Below are positions 26,793-35,634 of a stretch of 64,000 nucleotides of DNA, piece after piece (positions within the stretch are counted from its first letter, which is position 1; each line of letters opens with the position of its first letter). The DNA is from an uncultured Sphaerochaeta sp. (GTDB lineage Bacteria > Spirochaetota > Spirochaetia > Sphaerochaetales > Sphaerochaetaceae), in assembly GCF_963666015.1 (NCBI RefSeq), contig NZ_OY762555.1, positions 1,116,001-1,180,000 of the forward strand. Reading direction: 5' to 3'. A program made the position numbers and the translations under genes. Under the pieces are notes generated by a model. It searched no databases and had not been told where the DNA came from. It worked only from the letters and a program-made list of their open reading frames with translations.

Positions 26793-26821
26793 TTGCGAAA
26801 TCCTATCAACAATTGTATAGT
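26793..26821 (+). promoter_or_regulatory. Promoter of hprK-ptsH-lexA-holA
   Basis: TTGCGA (26793-26798), 17-nt spacer, TATAGT (26816-26821). Start point near 26828 gives a leader of about 20 nt with GAGGAG before ATG 26849. The 170 bases upstream of it, back to hpf, are AT-rich with no other clear element. Confidence 0.65.
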
Positions 26822-26848
26822 AAAATGGTATATAGTGAGGAGTTGAGC

Positions 26849-27832
26849 ATGCCTGATTTTACTGTCTTGGATTTATTGGACCTGGACCTGAAGGAACACA
26901 ATCACTTACGTCTTAGCTGCATAGCTGGACGCTCTGGGCTCTCAAAGCGAATTACCACCAGCAAAATCAGTCGACCTGGACTCCCTCTCAGCGGGTTTTT
27001 CATAGAGTTCAGCAACAATTCTATTCAGGTCTTCGGCAAGGGAGAGAGAGCCTACTTGGACAAGTTGGAGGGAGAGCAAAACACCGATAGCATCAACAAA
27101 CTCTTCAGCTATGACATTCCCTGTTGTGTCTTTTGTGACAATAGTGACCCAAGCCCTCGGCTTATTGAACTAGCGGAGGAGACAGGTACTGCAATTCTCA
27201 AGACAGATCTCCTCTCCAGTGACTTTTCCAGACGTCTGTATCAGACGCTTGATGAGGTATTTGCCCCTACCCAGACCATACATGGTGTTCTTGTTGAGGT
27301 ATATGGTATCGGGGTGCTAATTACCGGAGAAAGCGGAGTAGGAAAGAGTGAAACCGCTCTGGAGTTGATCGAGCGAGGACACAGATTGATCAGTGATGAC
27401 ACGGTCAAGCTGAGAAATATCAGTGACAATTATCTCATCGGAATGGGGGAAAACCCCCTGCTCGCCCACCACATGGAGCTGAGAGGACTGGGCATTATCA
27501 ATCTTGCCAATCTCTACGGGGTTGGAGCAATCAGGGACAGGAAGCAGGTACAGCTTGCTGTCCATCTCGAACCATGGGATGCACAAAAGAACTATGACCG
27601 GGTTGGGGAAGCAACACTGGAAGATATCTACCTGGGTATTGCCATTCCCAAGGTCATCATTCCAGTAAAGCCTGGCCGAAACATACCGGTCATCATCGAG
27701 ACCGCTGCTAGAAATGAACGTCTGAAAAAACTCGGATACTATTCAGCCAAGGAGTTCGATCAGAGTGTTCTCAAGTGGCTGGAGAGTGAGTCAGCGCGAA
27801 AAATGTATTATATCAACGAGGAGACGCTGTAA
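26849..27832 (+). CDS. hprK: HPr kinase/phosphorylase
   Basis: Bifunctional enzyme that phosphorylates and dephosphorylates HPr at Ser46, linking carbon status to regulation. The 327-residue protein has an N-terminal MurE-like domain, Walker A GESGVGKS (160-167) and the HprK signature ELRGLGIINLANLYG. The frame continues upstream to a TTG at 26813, but ATG 26849 has GAGGAG 6 nt upstream and is used. It overlaps ptsH (TAATG). The pairing with HPr carrying Ser46 indicates a working regulatory pair. Confidence 0.95.
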   Translation: MPDFTVLDLLDLDLKEHNHLRLSCIAGRSGLSKRITTSKISRPGLPLSGFFIEFSNNSIQVFGKGERAYLDKLEGEQNTDSINKLFSYDIPCCVFCDNSDPSPRLIELAEETGTAILKTDLLSSDFSRRLYQTLDEVFAPTQTIHGVLVEVYGIGVLITGESGVGKSETALELIERGHRLISDDTVKLRNISDNYLIGMGENPLLAHHMELRGLGIINLANLYGVGAIRDRKQVQLAVHLEPWDAQKNYDRVGEATLEDIYLGIAIPKVIIPVKPGRNIPVIIETAARNERLKKLGYYSAKEFDQSVLKWLESESARKMYYINEETL

Positions 27833-28095
27833 TGGTAACCAAAGAACTGAAGGTCTATAACCGAGCCGGCATTCATGCACGGCCAGCTGCATCAATCGTC
27901 AAGCTGGCCAATCAATACAAAAGTGATCTGTATCTGGAAAAGGATACAATGAAGATAAATGGAAAATCCATCATGGGGATCATCACACTGGGAGCAACCC
28001 ACCAGAGCTCCATCCTGATGACGTGTGATGGACCGGATGAACAACAAATGGCAGATGCAATTGAGCATCTGTTTGAAAACAGGTTTGAGGAGTAG
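27832..28095 (+). CDS. ptsH: Phosphocarrier protein HPr
   Basis: Cytosolic phosphocarrier, 87 residues. His15 in NRAGIHARPA is the PEP-dependent phosphorylation site, and Ser46 in GKSIMGI is the HprK target; both are present. No enzyme I or EII gene lies in the window, so whether it serves sugar uptake or only regulation is open. TAATG overlap with hprK implies coupled synthesis. Confidence 0.96.
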   Translation: MVTKELKVYNRAGIHARPAASIVKLANQYKSDLYLEKDTMKINGKSIMGIITLGATHQSSILMTCDGPDEQQMADAIEHLFENRFEE

Positions 28096-28098
28096 GAG

Positions 28099-28719
28099 AT
28101 GCGCGAACTTACCGATCGGCAAAAAGCCATAGCGACCTTCATCAGTTCGTACATCAAGGAGAACAACTATGCTCCTTCCGTACGGGATATTGCTGACCAC
28201 TTCCAATTCTCAGTGAAAGCCGCCCATGACCATCTGAAAGCGCTTGAGGCAAAGCAGGTGATAAAAACCACCGGAGGAGTCTCACGTTCCATTGAAGTTA
28301 TCGGTGAAGAGTTCTTCCCCCGTGAAGAACTGATCCAGGTGCCGGTCATTGGTTCCATCGCCGCAGGAGCACCCTTGATGAGCGAAGAGAACACTGATTT
28401 TATTCTCAACATTCCTGCAACCATGTTGAGAACGACAAGAAATACCTACTTTGCCCTAAAAATCAGGGGAGAGAGCATGATTGAGGATGGTATTTACGAT
28501 GGGGATATCGCCATCATCCGTAAGTGCGATGTAGCTGAACGGGGAGACATAGTAGCGGCATCCGTGGGGGATGATGAACCAGGGATTACGCTCAAGGGCT
28601 ACTACCCTGGCAAGGGAAGTGTGGAACTTCGCCCAGCCAATGCAACGATGGGCCCGATTATCACGCGTTCTTGCAAGATCCACGGCAAGTTACACCTTCT
28701 GATCCGGAACTATCGATGA
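28099..28719 (+). CDS. lexA: LexA repressor
   Basis: SOS repressor that self-cleaves when RecA is activated. The 206-residue protein has an N-terminal winged HTH (PSVRDIADHFQFSVKAAHDHLKAL), the cleavage bond Ala89-Gly90 in IAAGAPL, catalytic Ser126 in GESMIEDG and catalytic Lys166 in GITLKG. All catalytic elements are intact. Its recognition helix differs from the E. coli type, so the operator may differ. It follows ptsH by 3 nt and overlaps holA (ATGA), linking SOS control to a replisome subunit. Confidence 0.95.
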   Translation: MRELTDRQKAIATFISSYIKENNYAPSVRDIADHFQFSVKAAHDHLKALEAKQVIKTTGGVSRSIEVIGEEFFPREELIQVPVIGSIAAGAPLMSEENTDFILNIPATMLRTTRNTYFALKIRGESMIEDGIYDGDIAIIRKCDVAERGDIVAASVGDDEPGITLKGYYPGKGSVELRPANATMGPIITRSCKIHGKLHLLIRNYR

Positions 28720-29750
28720 GTGAACGAGCATATCTTCTACTTGGCCCCGAAACAGGAGCTAAAGAACAGGTTTTGAAAGATATCCGGGACAACCTTAAAG
28801 AGGCCCATGGTGGAGAGATAGAGCTTAGCAGATTCTACCCTTTCGAGACTGAAAATGGGGAAATTCTCAATGCACTGAACAATAACAGCCTGTTCAGCGA
28901 GCATCGTATGGTTATCTTGAGCCAGGCGGAGCAGCTTGGATCGGCCATGGTGGATTCCATTGCAAACTATCTTGCCCATCCGGTGGAAACAGCAACGCTG
29001 ATCATCATTTCCAGCGAACTCTATCTCTCACAGAAAATCATGAAGGCAATTCCCAAGAGGAATATTCAGACATTCTATGATCTCCTGGAAAACCAGAAGA
29101 CTGAATGGATCAGAAATTTCTTCAGGAAGTTGGGGATTTCCATCACGGCCGATGGAATAGATCTCCTGATTGACCTCACTGAAGACAATACTCAGGAACT
29201 GCGTCTGATCTGCAACCAGCTGTCTCTATTCTGGCAGATTGACAAGCGTGCTCGCCCCATTGAAGAAGAGGATGTCGAGACCTATATCTATCATAGCAGA
29301 CAGGAAGATGCATTCACCCTTTTTCCCTTGATTGCCAGGGGGGATCTAAAACAGAGCATGCAATCACTACACAGTATTCTTGGTAGTGGAGACAGCCAAA
29401 GCTCCATCCTCTTGGTGAATGGATTACTCTGGCAGTTCAGGAGGCTTTACTCACTCCAAGAATTCATCTTCCAGGGTGGCAGTGAGAGTGAGGCGTATTT
29501 GCAAGCACATGTACAGGGTAAGAGTAGCCCGATCAGGAAACCAAAGGATAAGACTACGTACAGGAATGCTTTGCATCGCTTTGATATCGAGTCCATCAGG
29601 AAGATAATCATTGCGCTGGGTGAAGCTGACCTTGAAGTCAAGGAATCCGGTAGTGAGCTCACAGATTTGGTGCTTGAGAGGTTGCTCTACCGGATCATGA
29701 AATGTCAGGGAAACCCACTCAACAAGGCCAGCTTTGCCTCTCTGATCTAG
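28716..29750 (+). CDS. holA: DNA polymerase III delta subunit
   Basis: Clamp-loader wrench subunit that opens the sliding clamp. It is 344 residues, with HolA-type AAA fold features: the degenerate N-terminal LLLGPETGAKEQVL in place of a Walker A, the segment FYDLLENQKTEWIRNFFRKLGI and the C-terminal collar helices (GLLWQFRRLYSL). The start ATG 28716 overlaps the lexA stop. Its stop overlaps the convergent uvrC stop by 4 nt. Confidence 0.9.
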   Translation: MSERAYLLLGPETGAKEQVLKDIRDNLKEAHGGEIELSRFYPFETENGEILNALNNNSLFSEHRMVILSQAEQLGSAMVDSIANYLAHPVETATLIIISSELYLSQKIMKAIPKRNIQTFYDLLENQKTEWIRNFFRKLGISITADGIDLLIDLTEDNTQELRLICNQLSLFWQIDKRARPIEEEDVETYIYHSRQEDAFTLFPLIARGDLKQSMQSLHSILGSGDSQSSILLVNGLLWQFRRLYSLQEFIFQGGSESEAYLQAHVQGKSSPIRKPKDKTTYRNALHRFDIESIRKIIIALGEADLEVKESGSELTDLVLERLLYRIMKCQGNPLNKASFASLI

Positions 29751-31600
29751 AGGGAGAGCTGGCTTAGTATCCGCTTTGCAACAACAAGGGAGAGCCCCCC
29801 TTCCTTACACAGCTCCTCAGCTGACTTTGCCAGGATGGATTCCAGACTTCCGTACTGTTTCATCAAACGCTCACTTCGCTTTCTCCCAATTCCCTCTACG
29901 GACTCCAGAACTCGAAAAGAGGCTTCACGACTCCTTGCTGCTTGGTTTGCACTGGTGGCAAACCGGTGGCACTCATCCCGTACAGCGATCACCAACCGTA
30001 ATGCCTCATTGTCCTCTGGGAGTTGAAGGTCCTCTCTCTCATCATCAAATACAATCGTCTCAAACTGTTCGGCAAGCCCGATGATGGGAATATCCACCAT
30101 CCCCAGCGCATCGAGGATCTCCCGGGCAGCATTGACCTGGCCCTGGCCACCATCGATAACCAGCAGTCCAGGACGTTCGAGATTCTCATTCAGAATCTTT
30201 GTGTACCGTCTGGCTACTGCCTCACGTATGGATTCATAGTCATCAATCCTTCCTTCAAGGCTCTTTATGTTGTACCTGCGGTAATTTGGCTTGTCTGGAT
30301 TGCCATTGCGGAATGAAATCAGGGATGCAACGGTGTACTTGCCATGTAACTGGGCAATATCAAACCCCTCGATAAGGGTTGGCGGGGCAGCAAGACCCAG
30401 GATATCTGCAAGTTCCTCCAATGCCCTGGTGTTGTCCTTGCTCTTCAACCGCTTTTCCACATCACGGCTTGCATTCTCTCTAGCCATGCGGAGTATTCGG
30501 TAATGTTTTCCGTCGATGGGAAGGTTAACTTCCAGTCTTCCTCCCAGTTGCTCGGTGAAATAACGCCTGATCAAATGCACATCTATCTCATGGGAGACAT
30601 ACAGGAATTGTGGAAGTTTCTGCCCATCCGCATAGTACTGTATCAGGAAGTTCAATAGGGTGTCCGTCTCCTCTCCAAGTGTCTCTGCACGATATAATGC
30701 CCGACCGATCAACTGACCATCGCGCATTTGCATTAAGCTGATGGTACATAAGGGACCTCGCATCTCAATAGCTGCGTAGTCCCTGCTCTCATTTGCAAAG
30801 TCTTGTACTTGTTGTCCTACCTGAGTGGTCTTGATGGCGGCTATCTGGTCTCGCTTGGTTGCGGCTTCCTCAAAATTCAGTGCCTTGGAGGCTAGGATCA
30901 TTTCCTCCTGCAATGTTGCCAGGAGTGCATCGGTTCTCCCCTCCAGAAGATTCCTTACCGCCGTAACGGATTTCCCATACTCCTCCTTACTGACCAGTCC
31001 AGCACAAGGCCCCAGACAGAGTCCAATGTGGTAGTACAAGCAAGGCTTCTCCCGCTTTCTCAGTGGTGTGGAGCATCTTCTAAGAGGAAATAGTTTTGCG
31101 ATCAGATCAAGGTAGAGGTCCAGTTTCCCTGCATCCGGATACGGACCATAATAGGAGGAACCATCATCAATGATTCGCCTCGTCTTAAAGACCTTAGGGA
31201 ACTTCTCATTGGTTATCCTGATCATTGGATAGCTCTTGCCATCCTTGAGGGAGATATTGTAGTGCGGCGAGTACTTCTTGATAAGATTATTCTCAAGTAC
31301 CAATGCCTCATACTCGTTACCAGTTATGATATACTCGATGGAAGCAATCTTCCTTACAAGTGCTGCCGTCTTGGCACTCCTGTTCGCGAGAAAGTAGCTG
31401 GTTACCCGTTTGCGAAGATCCTTTGCCTTTCCGATATAGATGATGGACCCTTTCTCGTCACGCATCAAATAGACACCACTGGCATGGGGCAAATCACGTG
31501 CCTGCATCTGGGGACTGACCTGTTCTGCTGCTACACTTCCAAGGCTTTCCACCTCACTGGCTGGGTTATACTGAACTGCTTCCTCTTCCTTCTTCTTCAT
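29747..31600 (-). CDS. uvrC: UvrABC excinuclease subunit C
   Basis: Makes the 3' and 5' incisions in nucleotide excision repair. The 617-residue protein has a GIY-YIG domain (SGVYLMRDEKGSIIYIGKAK), a UVR motif (ASKALNFEEAATKRDQI), the RNase-H-like domain and tandem HhH at the end (VEGIGRKRSERLMKQYGS). ATG 31600 is preferred: GGAGG directly abuts it and cannot act as an SD, but TTGCCA-17-TATGCT ends 9 nt upstream, implying a leader of about 3 nt. A TTG at 31654 is the longer alternative. Confidence 0.93.
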   Translation of the reverse strand: MKKKEEEAVQYNPASEVESLGSVAAEQVSPQMQARDLPHASGVYLMRDEKGSIIYIGKAKDLRKRVTSYFLANRSAKTAALVRKIASIEYIITGNEYEALVLENNLIKKYSPHYNISLKDGKSYPMIRITNEKFPKVFKTRRIIDDGSSYYGPYPDAGKLDLYLDLIAKLFPLRRCSTPLRKREKPCLYYHIGLCLGPCAGLVSKEEYGKSVTAVRNLLEGRTDALLATLQEEMILASKALNFEEAATKRDQIAAIKTTQVGQQVQDFANESRDYAAIEMRGPLCTISLMQMRDGQLIGRALYRAETLGEETDTLLNFLIQYYADGQKLPQFLYVSHEIDVHLIRRYFTEQLGGRLEVNLPIDGKHYRILRMARENASRDVEKRLKSKDNTRALEELADILGLAAPPTLIEGFDIAQLHGKYTVASLISFRNGNPDKPNYRRYNIKSLEGRIDDYESIREAVARRYTKILNENLERPGLLVIDGGQGQVNAAREILDALGMVDIPIIGLAEQFETIVFDDEREDLQLPEDNEALRLVIAVRDECHRFATSANQAARSREASFRVLESVEGIGRKRSERLMKQYGSLESILAKSAEELCKEGGLSLVVAKRILSQLSL

Positions 31601-31609
31601 CCTCCTTTG

Positions 31610-31638
31610 AGCATATCCAGACAGTCTTGTTTTGGCAA
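31610..31638 (-). promoter_or_regulatory. uvrC promoter, near-leaderless
   Basis: Minus strand TTGCCA (31638-31633), 17-nt spacer, TATGCT (31615-31610), then 9 nt to ATG 31600. It overlaps the divergent promoter of the SPL-like gene. Confidence 0.65.
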
Positions 31639-31655
31639 TGCTCAATCGATACAAT
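31628..31655 (+). promoter_or_regulatory. Promoter of SPL-like gene, leaderless spacing
   Basis: TTGTTT (31628-31633), 16-nt spacer, TACAAT (31650-31655), 7 nt to ATG 31663. No SD. The two -35 boxes of the divergent promoters share base 31633, so one bound protein could control both. Confidence 0.6.
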
Positions 31656-31662
31656 ACGGGCT

Positions 31663-32907
31663 ATGAATCATCCCCTCTTTACAACCCTTCCCACTGTGGA
31701 ACAACACTATCTAATGGAGCTTGATGAACGTTATCACTTCAGTTTCCAGCAGCAACGACAGCTCATTGAAAGCGCATGTGACCTTGCTATGTGGCAACTG
31801 GGGCCGCTAGAGAAGTGGATAGATGAAGAGAAGGTAGCAAAAATGCAGGGGAAATCCCAGGCCAAGGGATTGGTAGCCGACCATTTGAACAAAATACAGA
31901 AAGAGCGGAAAAAACCAACCAACTACCAGGATTTCAATCCTGATACTCGCCTTCCTGACAAGTTCCAGAGTCTTTTTATCTCCTCTGACACCCTGATGGG
32001 AAGATGTCCCTGCCCGGTAGAGGGAGAGAAAATTCGTTGCTGCAATCTCAAGACCCTTGATGTTGTGCAGCAGTGTGCGTTCGGTTGTTCCTACTGCTCA
32101 ATTCAATCTTTTTATAACAGCCATGAAATAAAAGTGGTGGAAAATCTTTCAAAACGATTGCAGGATATCGACCTTGATGAGGATACCTGGCATATCGGTA
32201 CTGGACAAAGCAGCGATTCGCTCCTTTGGGGCAATGACTATGGGACCCTCGATGCACTTTCCATCCTGGCTTCCCGTTATCCCAATCTCATCATCGAACT
32301 CAAGACAAAGAGCAAACGGAGTGACTATCTCGACCTTGACCTCCCGTCTAATATTGTTTCCACATGGTCTCTCAATGCTCCAACGATCATTGAGAAAGAG
32401 GAACATTTGGCAGCTTCACTCCAGGGACGGATTGATGCGGCAAGGAAGGCAAGGGACAAAGGAAGGATCATAGGGTTTCATCTGCATCCCATGGTCTACT
32501 TCGAGGGATGGCAGGAGGAGTATGGTTCGCTCATTGAACAGGTAACAACCATGTTCCTGCCTGAAGAGTTGATGATGTTCTCCCTCGGAACGCTTACGTT
32601 CACCAAGGCAGTTCTGAGACAACTCAGAACTAATCACTATCAAACCAGGGTACTGGACATGGATCTCACTGCAACGGCTGGGAAATACTCCTATCCATCG
32701 GAGATCAAACAAACGATGTTCTCATTTGCCTATGATCAGTTTCCTCCCCTCTGGAAACAGGGTGATCCCTTCTTCTACCTCTGTATGGAGGATCCTTCTC
32801 TCTGGCAACCAACCTTTGGATATGCCTATCCCAACGACAAGACCTTTGAGGCAGCGATGAAAGCCTCTTACCAGGCATGTCTGGAGAGGAAAAGAGATAG
32901 GTTATAG
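31663..32907 (+). CDS. Spore photoproduct lyase-like radical SAM protein
   Basis: Radical SAM enzyme of 414 residues related to SPL, which repairs spore photoproduct thymine dimers. The [4Fe-4S] motif CAFGCSYC has cysteines 138, 142 and 145 (CxxxCxxC), and SPL-like features follow: SLNAPTIIEKEE, a GRIDAARKA helix and GFHLHPMV. The N-terminal 100 residues are helical and specific to this subfamily. Spirochaetes do not sporulate, so the substrate is probably another lesion or nucleic acid. Divergent placement against uvrC supports a DNA-repair role. Confidence 0.85.
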   Translation: MNHPLFTTLPTVEQHYLMELDERYHFSFQQQRQLIESACDLAMWQLGPLEKWIDEEKVAKMQGKSQAKGLVADHLNKIQKERKKPTNYQDFNPDTRLPDKFQSLFISSDTLMGRCPCPVEGEKIRCCNLKTLDVVQQCAFGCSYCSIQSFYNSHEIKVVENLSKRLQDIDLDEDTWHIGTGQSSDSLLWGNDYGTLDALSILASRYPNLIIELKTKSKRSDYLDLDLPSNIVSTWSLNAPTIIEKEEHLAASLQGRIDAARKARDKGRIIGFHLHPMVYFEGWQEEYGSLIEQVTTMFLPEELMMFSLGTLTFTKAVLRQLRTNHYQTRVLDMDLTATAGKYSYPSEIKQTMFSFAYDQFPPLWKQGDPFFYLCMEDPSLWQPTFGYAYPNDKTFEAAMKASYQACLERKRDRL

Positions 32908-33005
32908 CTTCGAATCTGCATTACGCCGCTGTTGACCAAACCATCTATACGAATAATGCCCGCTTTCCTGAGAAAGAGGGCATAGGGATATAGGTTAAAA
33001 CAATT

Positions 33006-33827
33006 CTAGTTAAATTTCTTTTCAAACAAGTCCAAGGCCCTACCGGAAAGCGGGTTAGCTTCCCCCTTGAGTATGGATTTGATCGCTTCCATCTCACTTT
33101 TACTGAACTGCTTTCCTCCAAGCTTATGCTCCTCGAATGCCTCAGTGGCAATCGGACAAACCTTTCTCACCAGGTCAAGAATGGTCTGTGCGTAGATGCG
33201 GATCTCATATTGTGCATGGGCATCAAGGCGGAGCTGCAGGAAGTGGAACAGATTATGGAGGTCCATCTGCCAGTACCATTCGGTGTAGAGGCTCAAGGGA
33301 AGATCGATGCGGCTGAGTTCCCTTGCGATACCCATATCCAGAAGCTTCTGGTAGGTATCGTAGCTCCGCTTCTGGTCTTCGCTGAGAATGGAGAGTACCT
33401 TTTTTGCCATCTCGTCATCAACAGGATCAGCGGTTCTTCCTTGCTTGTTGTCATCACTCTGGAAATTGATATGGGCAGAATCTGGCTGGTAGCACTCATC
33501 ACTCATGACACTATACCTTCCGCTGATCTCGTTCACCCTGCCTGTGCGGTGGCGAATCCACTGCCTGGCAACAAAAATCGGCATCTTCACATGGAAGGTG
33601 AAGTTTACCTGTTCAAAGGGCGAGGTATGGTCATTTCTCAAGAGGTAGTTGATCAAGCCCTTGTCCTGTCGGTAGGTCTTGGTACCACTCCCGTACGAAA
33701 CCCGTGCGCTCTGTACGATTCGCTCATCACTTCCCAAGTAGTCAACCAAGCGTACGAACCCATGATCAAGTACGGGGAATTCCTTATCCAAAATCTCTTC
33801 AGCAGCGCTGACGATGCAATGTGCCAT
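33006..33827 (-). CDS. thyX: Flavin-dependent thymidylate synthase
   Basis: Makes dTMP from dUMP with FAD and methylene-tetrahydrofolate. The 273-residue protein has the ThyX motif RHRTGRVNEISGRYS (RHR-x7-S) and the dUMP/FAD segment (ARELSRIDLPLSLYTEWYWQMDL). It releases THF, so dihydrofolate reduction is less critical; the pteridine reductase at 5.7 kb may serve a side role. ATG 33827 is used because GGAAGGAG lies about 10 nt upstream; the frame to 33944 overlaps rsmE and is rejected. Confidence 0.95.
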   Translation of the reverse strand: MAHCIVSAAEEILDKEFPVLDHGFVRLVDYLGSDERIVQSARVSYGSGTKTYRQDKGLINYLLRNDHTSPFEQVNFTFHVKMPIFVARQWIRHRTGRVNEISGRYSVMSDECYQPDSAHINFQSDDNKQGRTADPVDDEMAKKVLSILSEDQKRSYDTYQKLLDMGIARELSRIDLPLSLYTEWYWQMDLHNLFHFLQLRLDAHAQYEIRIYAQTILDLVRKVCPIATEAFEEHKLGGKQFSKSEMEAIKSILKGEANPLSGRALDLFEKKFN

Positions 33828-33895
33828 AACGATAGTACTCCTTCCTGTTTCTGGAATATTGCCATGGTACAGGAATATCCCACTCTCGGCAACTT

Positions 33896-34618
33896 CTAGA
33901 GAAGCCCCATCCGACCAAGCAATACAGCTACTCCTGCACTGCAAGCTGTCTCAGTCCTCAAAATTCGCTTCCCCAGTGATGCAAACTGAAACCTATATTC
34001 CCTAAAGAGCGTTCGCTCCCTATCACTGAACCCACGCTCTCCTCCAATAGCCAAGACAACAGGTGACTTTTCCTCTACTTGCAACACTGAGAGAGGTTTT
34101 CCTTCCCAGACATTGTCAAGGACAATTCTCTGGGTATCTGGAGCAATCTTGGTAATGGCATCCCTGAGTGAAGAGGCAAACTGCAGTGAGCTGACCCCGC
34201 TCTGACCACTCTGCATCGCTCCATCGATGAGGATGCTTTCATATTCCCCACTGGTGTAGAGATTGGCTTGTGCATAGGATTTCTCGGCAGTGTCAGTGGT
34301 ACAAAGGATGAGGGAACCTACCCCAAGGCTCACAGCTTCCCTGAGAATCCTTCTCATGCTGATCGGTCTGACCTGGGCAACGATAAGTGTTACCGGATAG
34401 AGAGAGGATGACTGCTCATTCTCTACTTCGTAGGTAAAGGAGATAACATGCTCATCCATATTTGTGATGGTAGCCAATCCCTTGCTCTGATTGATAACTC
34501 CTGCTTGGAAGGTATCGCTCACGCCTAAATGAAGGATTTTCTTGATATGGCGAGCCCTATGGTCATTCATGGGCAGTTCATTAGTCTTGGCCAAAGTCGA
34601 AAAGAGGATGATGTTCAT
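33896..34618 (-). CDS. rsmE: 16S rRNA m3U1498 methyltransferase
   Basis: SPOUT methyltransferase acting on 16S rRNA U1498, 240 residues. It has an N-terminal PUA-like domain (DHRARHIKKILHLGVSD), the knotted core LAIGGERGFSD and the C-terminal LGKRILRTETA. Start ATG 34618 lacks an SD. TATAGT (34631-34626) ends 7 nt before it, consistent with leaderless mRNA. It is divergent from lplA with only 47 nt between start codons. Confidence 0.93.
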   Translation of the reverse strand: MNIILFSTLAKTNELPMNDHRARHIKKILHLGVSDTFQAGVINQSKGLATITNMDEHVISFTYEVENEQSSSLYPVTLIVAQVRPISMRRILREAVSLGVGSLILCTTDTAEKSYAQANLYTSGEYESILIDGAMQSGQSGVSSLQFASSLRDAITKIAPDTQRIVLDNVWEGKPLSVLQVEEKSPVVLAIGGERGFSDRERTLFREYRFQFASLGKRILRTETACSAGVAVLLGRMGLL

Positions 34619-34625
34619 ACAGGGC

Positions 34626-34659
34626 ACTATAGCATAAGGGCTGGGAAAAACGGTAGACT
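34626..34659. promoter_or_regulatory. Divergent -10 elements for rsmE and lplA
   Basis: TATAGT on the minus strand (34631-34626) is 7 nt from the rsmE ATG; TAGACT on the plus strand (34654-34659) is 6 nt from the lplA ATG. Neither has a convincing -35, so confidence is moderate. Confidence 0.4.
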
Positions 34660-34665
34660 GATGCC

Positions 34666-35634
34666 ATGAAGAATGCAATCTACTTGGCGAATTCGCACGA
34701 CTGTGCAGCAAACCTGGCCGGAGAGGCATACCTGATGAGTCTGCCTTATGAACATGTGTTGTATCTTTGGGTGAACGATCCCTGTATCGTAATCGGACGA
34801 TACCAGAACCCGTTCAGTGAGTGTAACCTACAACGTATGAATGAGGAAGGAGTCCAACTTGTGAGAAGGCAAAGTGGGGGTGGAGCGGTCTACCATGACC
34901 AGGGCAACCTCTGTTTTACCTTGATTGGGAACAAGGAACAGACATCTAAGGAAGAGAACTTTGCTTTGATTCTCAAGGCACTTTCCACCCTTTCCCTTGA
35001 TTGCGATCTCTCTGGCCGGAATGATATTCTTCTGAATGGGAAAAAGATCTCTGGGAATGCTTTTCAGACAACTGCTACCAAATTCTGTCATCATGGAACA
35101 CTGCTGATCAGCAGCGACTTGTCGGTAATGGGCAATTATCTTACCCCAAGTTCCACCAAACTGGCTTCCAAGGCGGTAAAATCCGTAGCATCCCGAGTTG
35201 GAAATCTTAAGGAAGGCAACCAAAATATTACCAGTGAGATTGTACAGGATGCGTTGATTGAGGCTTTCAAGGCAACCTACGGGGAGGCTGAGGTACAGGA
35301 GATTGACTTTACTACCTTTCCTGCCGCCCAGGAAAACTATCACCGGTTCGGAGACCGATCAAAAATTCTCGAGCAGACACCACAATTCAGCCACTCTTTC
35401 ACCCACCGTTTTCCATGGGGCGAAGCTGATTTCAGAATCCTTGTAGAGAAAGGTGTATTTAGTGATATCCTCATGTTCACCGACAGCCTTGATACTTCCA
35501 TTGTAGAACGTATCAAAACACTCCTGGTCGGAGTTCCGTATGAAAAGAAAGCAGTAGAGGCGGTATTGAATGAGTGTGAGCAGGACGATTGCTCTGACCT
35601 GCTCACCTACTTGCTAGATTCCTTCTCTTCCTGA
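34666..35634 (+). CDS. lplA: Lipoate-protein ligase A
   Basis: Activates free lipoate and attaches it to lipoyl domains of dehydrogenase or glycine-cleavage complexes. The 322-residue protein has the family motifs VIGRYQNPFSECN, RRQSGGGAVYHDQGNLCFT and KISGNAFQTT with the catalytic Lys, plus the C-terminal accessory domain (WGEADFRILVEKGVFSDILM). No lipoyl-dependent enzyme is in the window. The 3' end overlaps convergent malQ by 21 nt. Confidence 0.95.
   Translation: MKNAIYLANSHDCAANLAGEAYLMSLPYEHVLYLWVNDPCIVIGRYQNPFSECNLQRMNEEGVQLVRRQSGGGAVYHDQGNLCFTLIGNKEQTSKEENFALILKALSTLSLDCDLSGRNDILLNGKKISGNAFQTTATKFCHHGTLLISSDLSVMGNYLTPSSTKLASKAVKSVASRVGNLKEGNQNITSEIVQDALIEAFKATYGEAEVQEIDFTTFPAAQENYHRFGDRSKILEQTPQFSHSFTHRFPWGEADFRILVEKGVFSDILMFTDSLDTSIVERIKTLLVGVPYEKKAVEAVLNECEQDDCSDLLTYLLDSFSS

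Noticed and set aside
31602..31607. GGAGG immediately before the uvrC ATG taken as a Shine-Dalgarno site.
   Set aside because: It abuts the start codon with no spacer, so it cannot pair in the normal position; the promoter spacing explains the start better.
33126..33899. 257-residue plus-strand ORF inside thyX.
   Set aside because: It is antisense to the conserved thyX sequence, with no family features.
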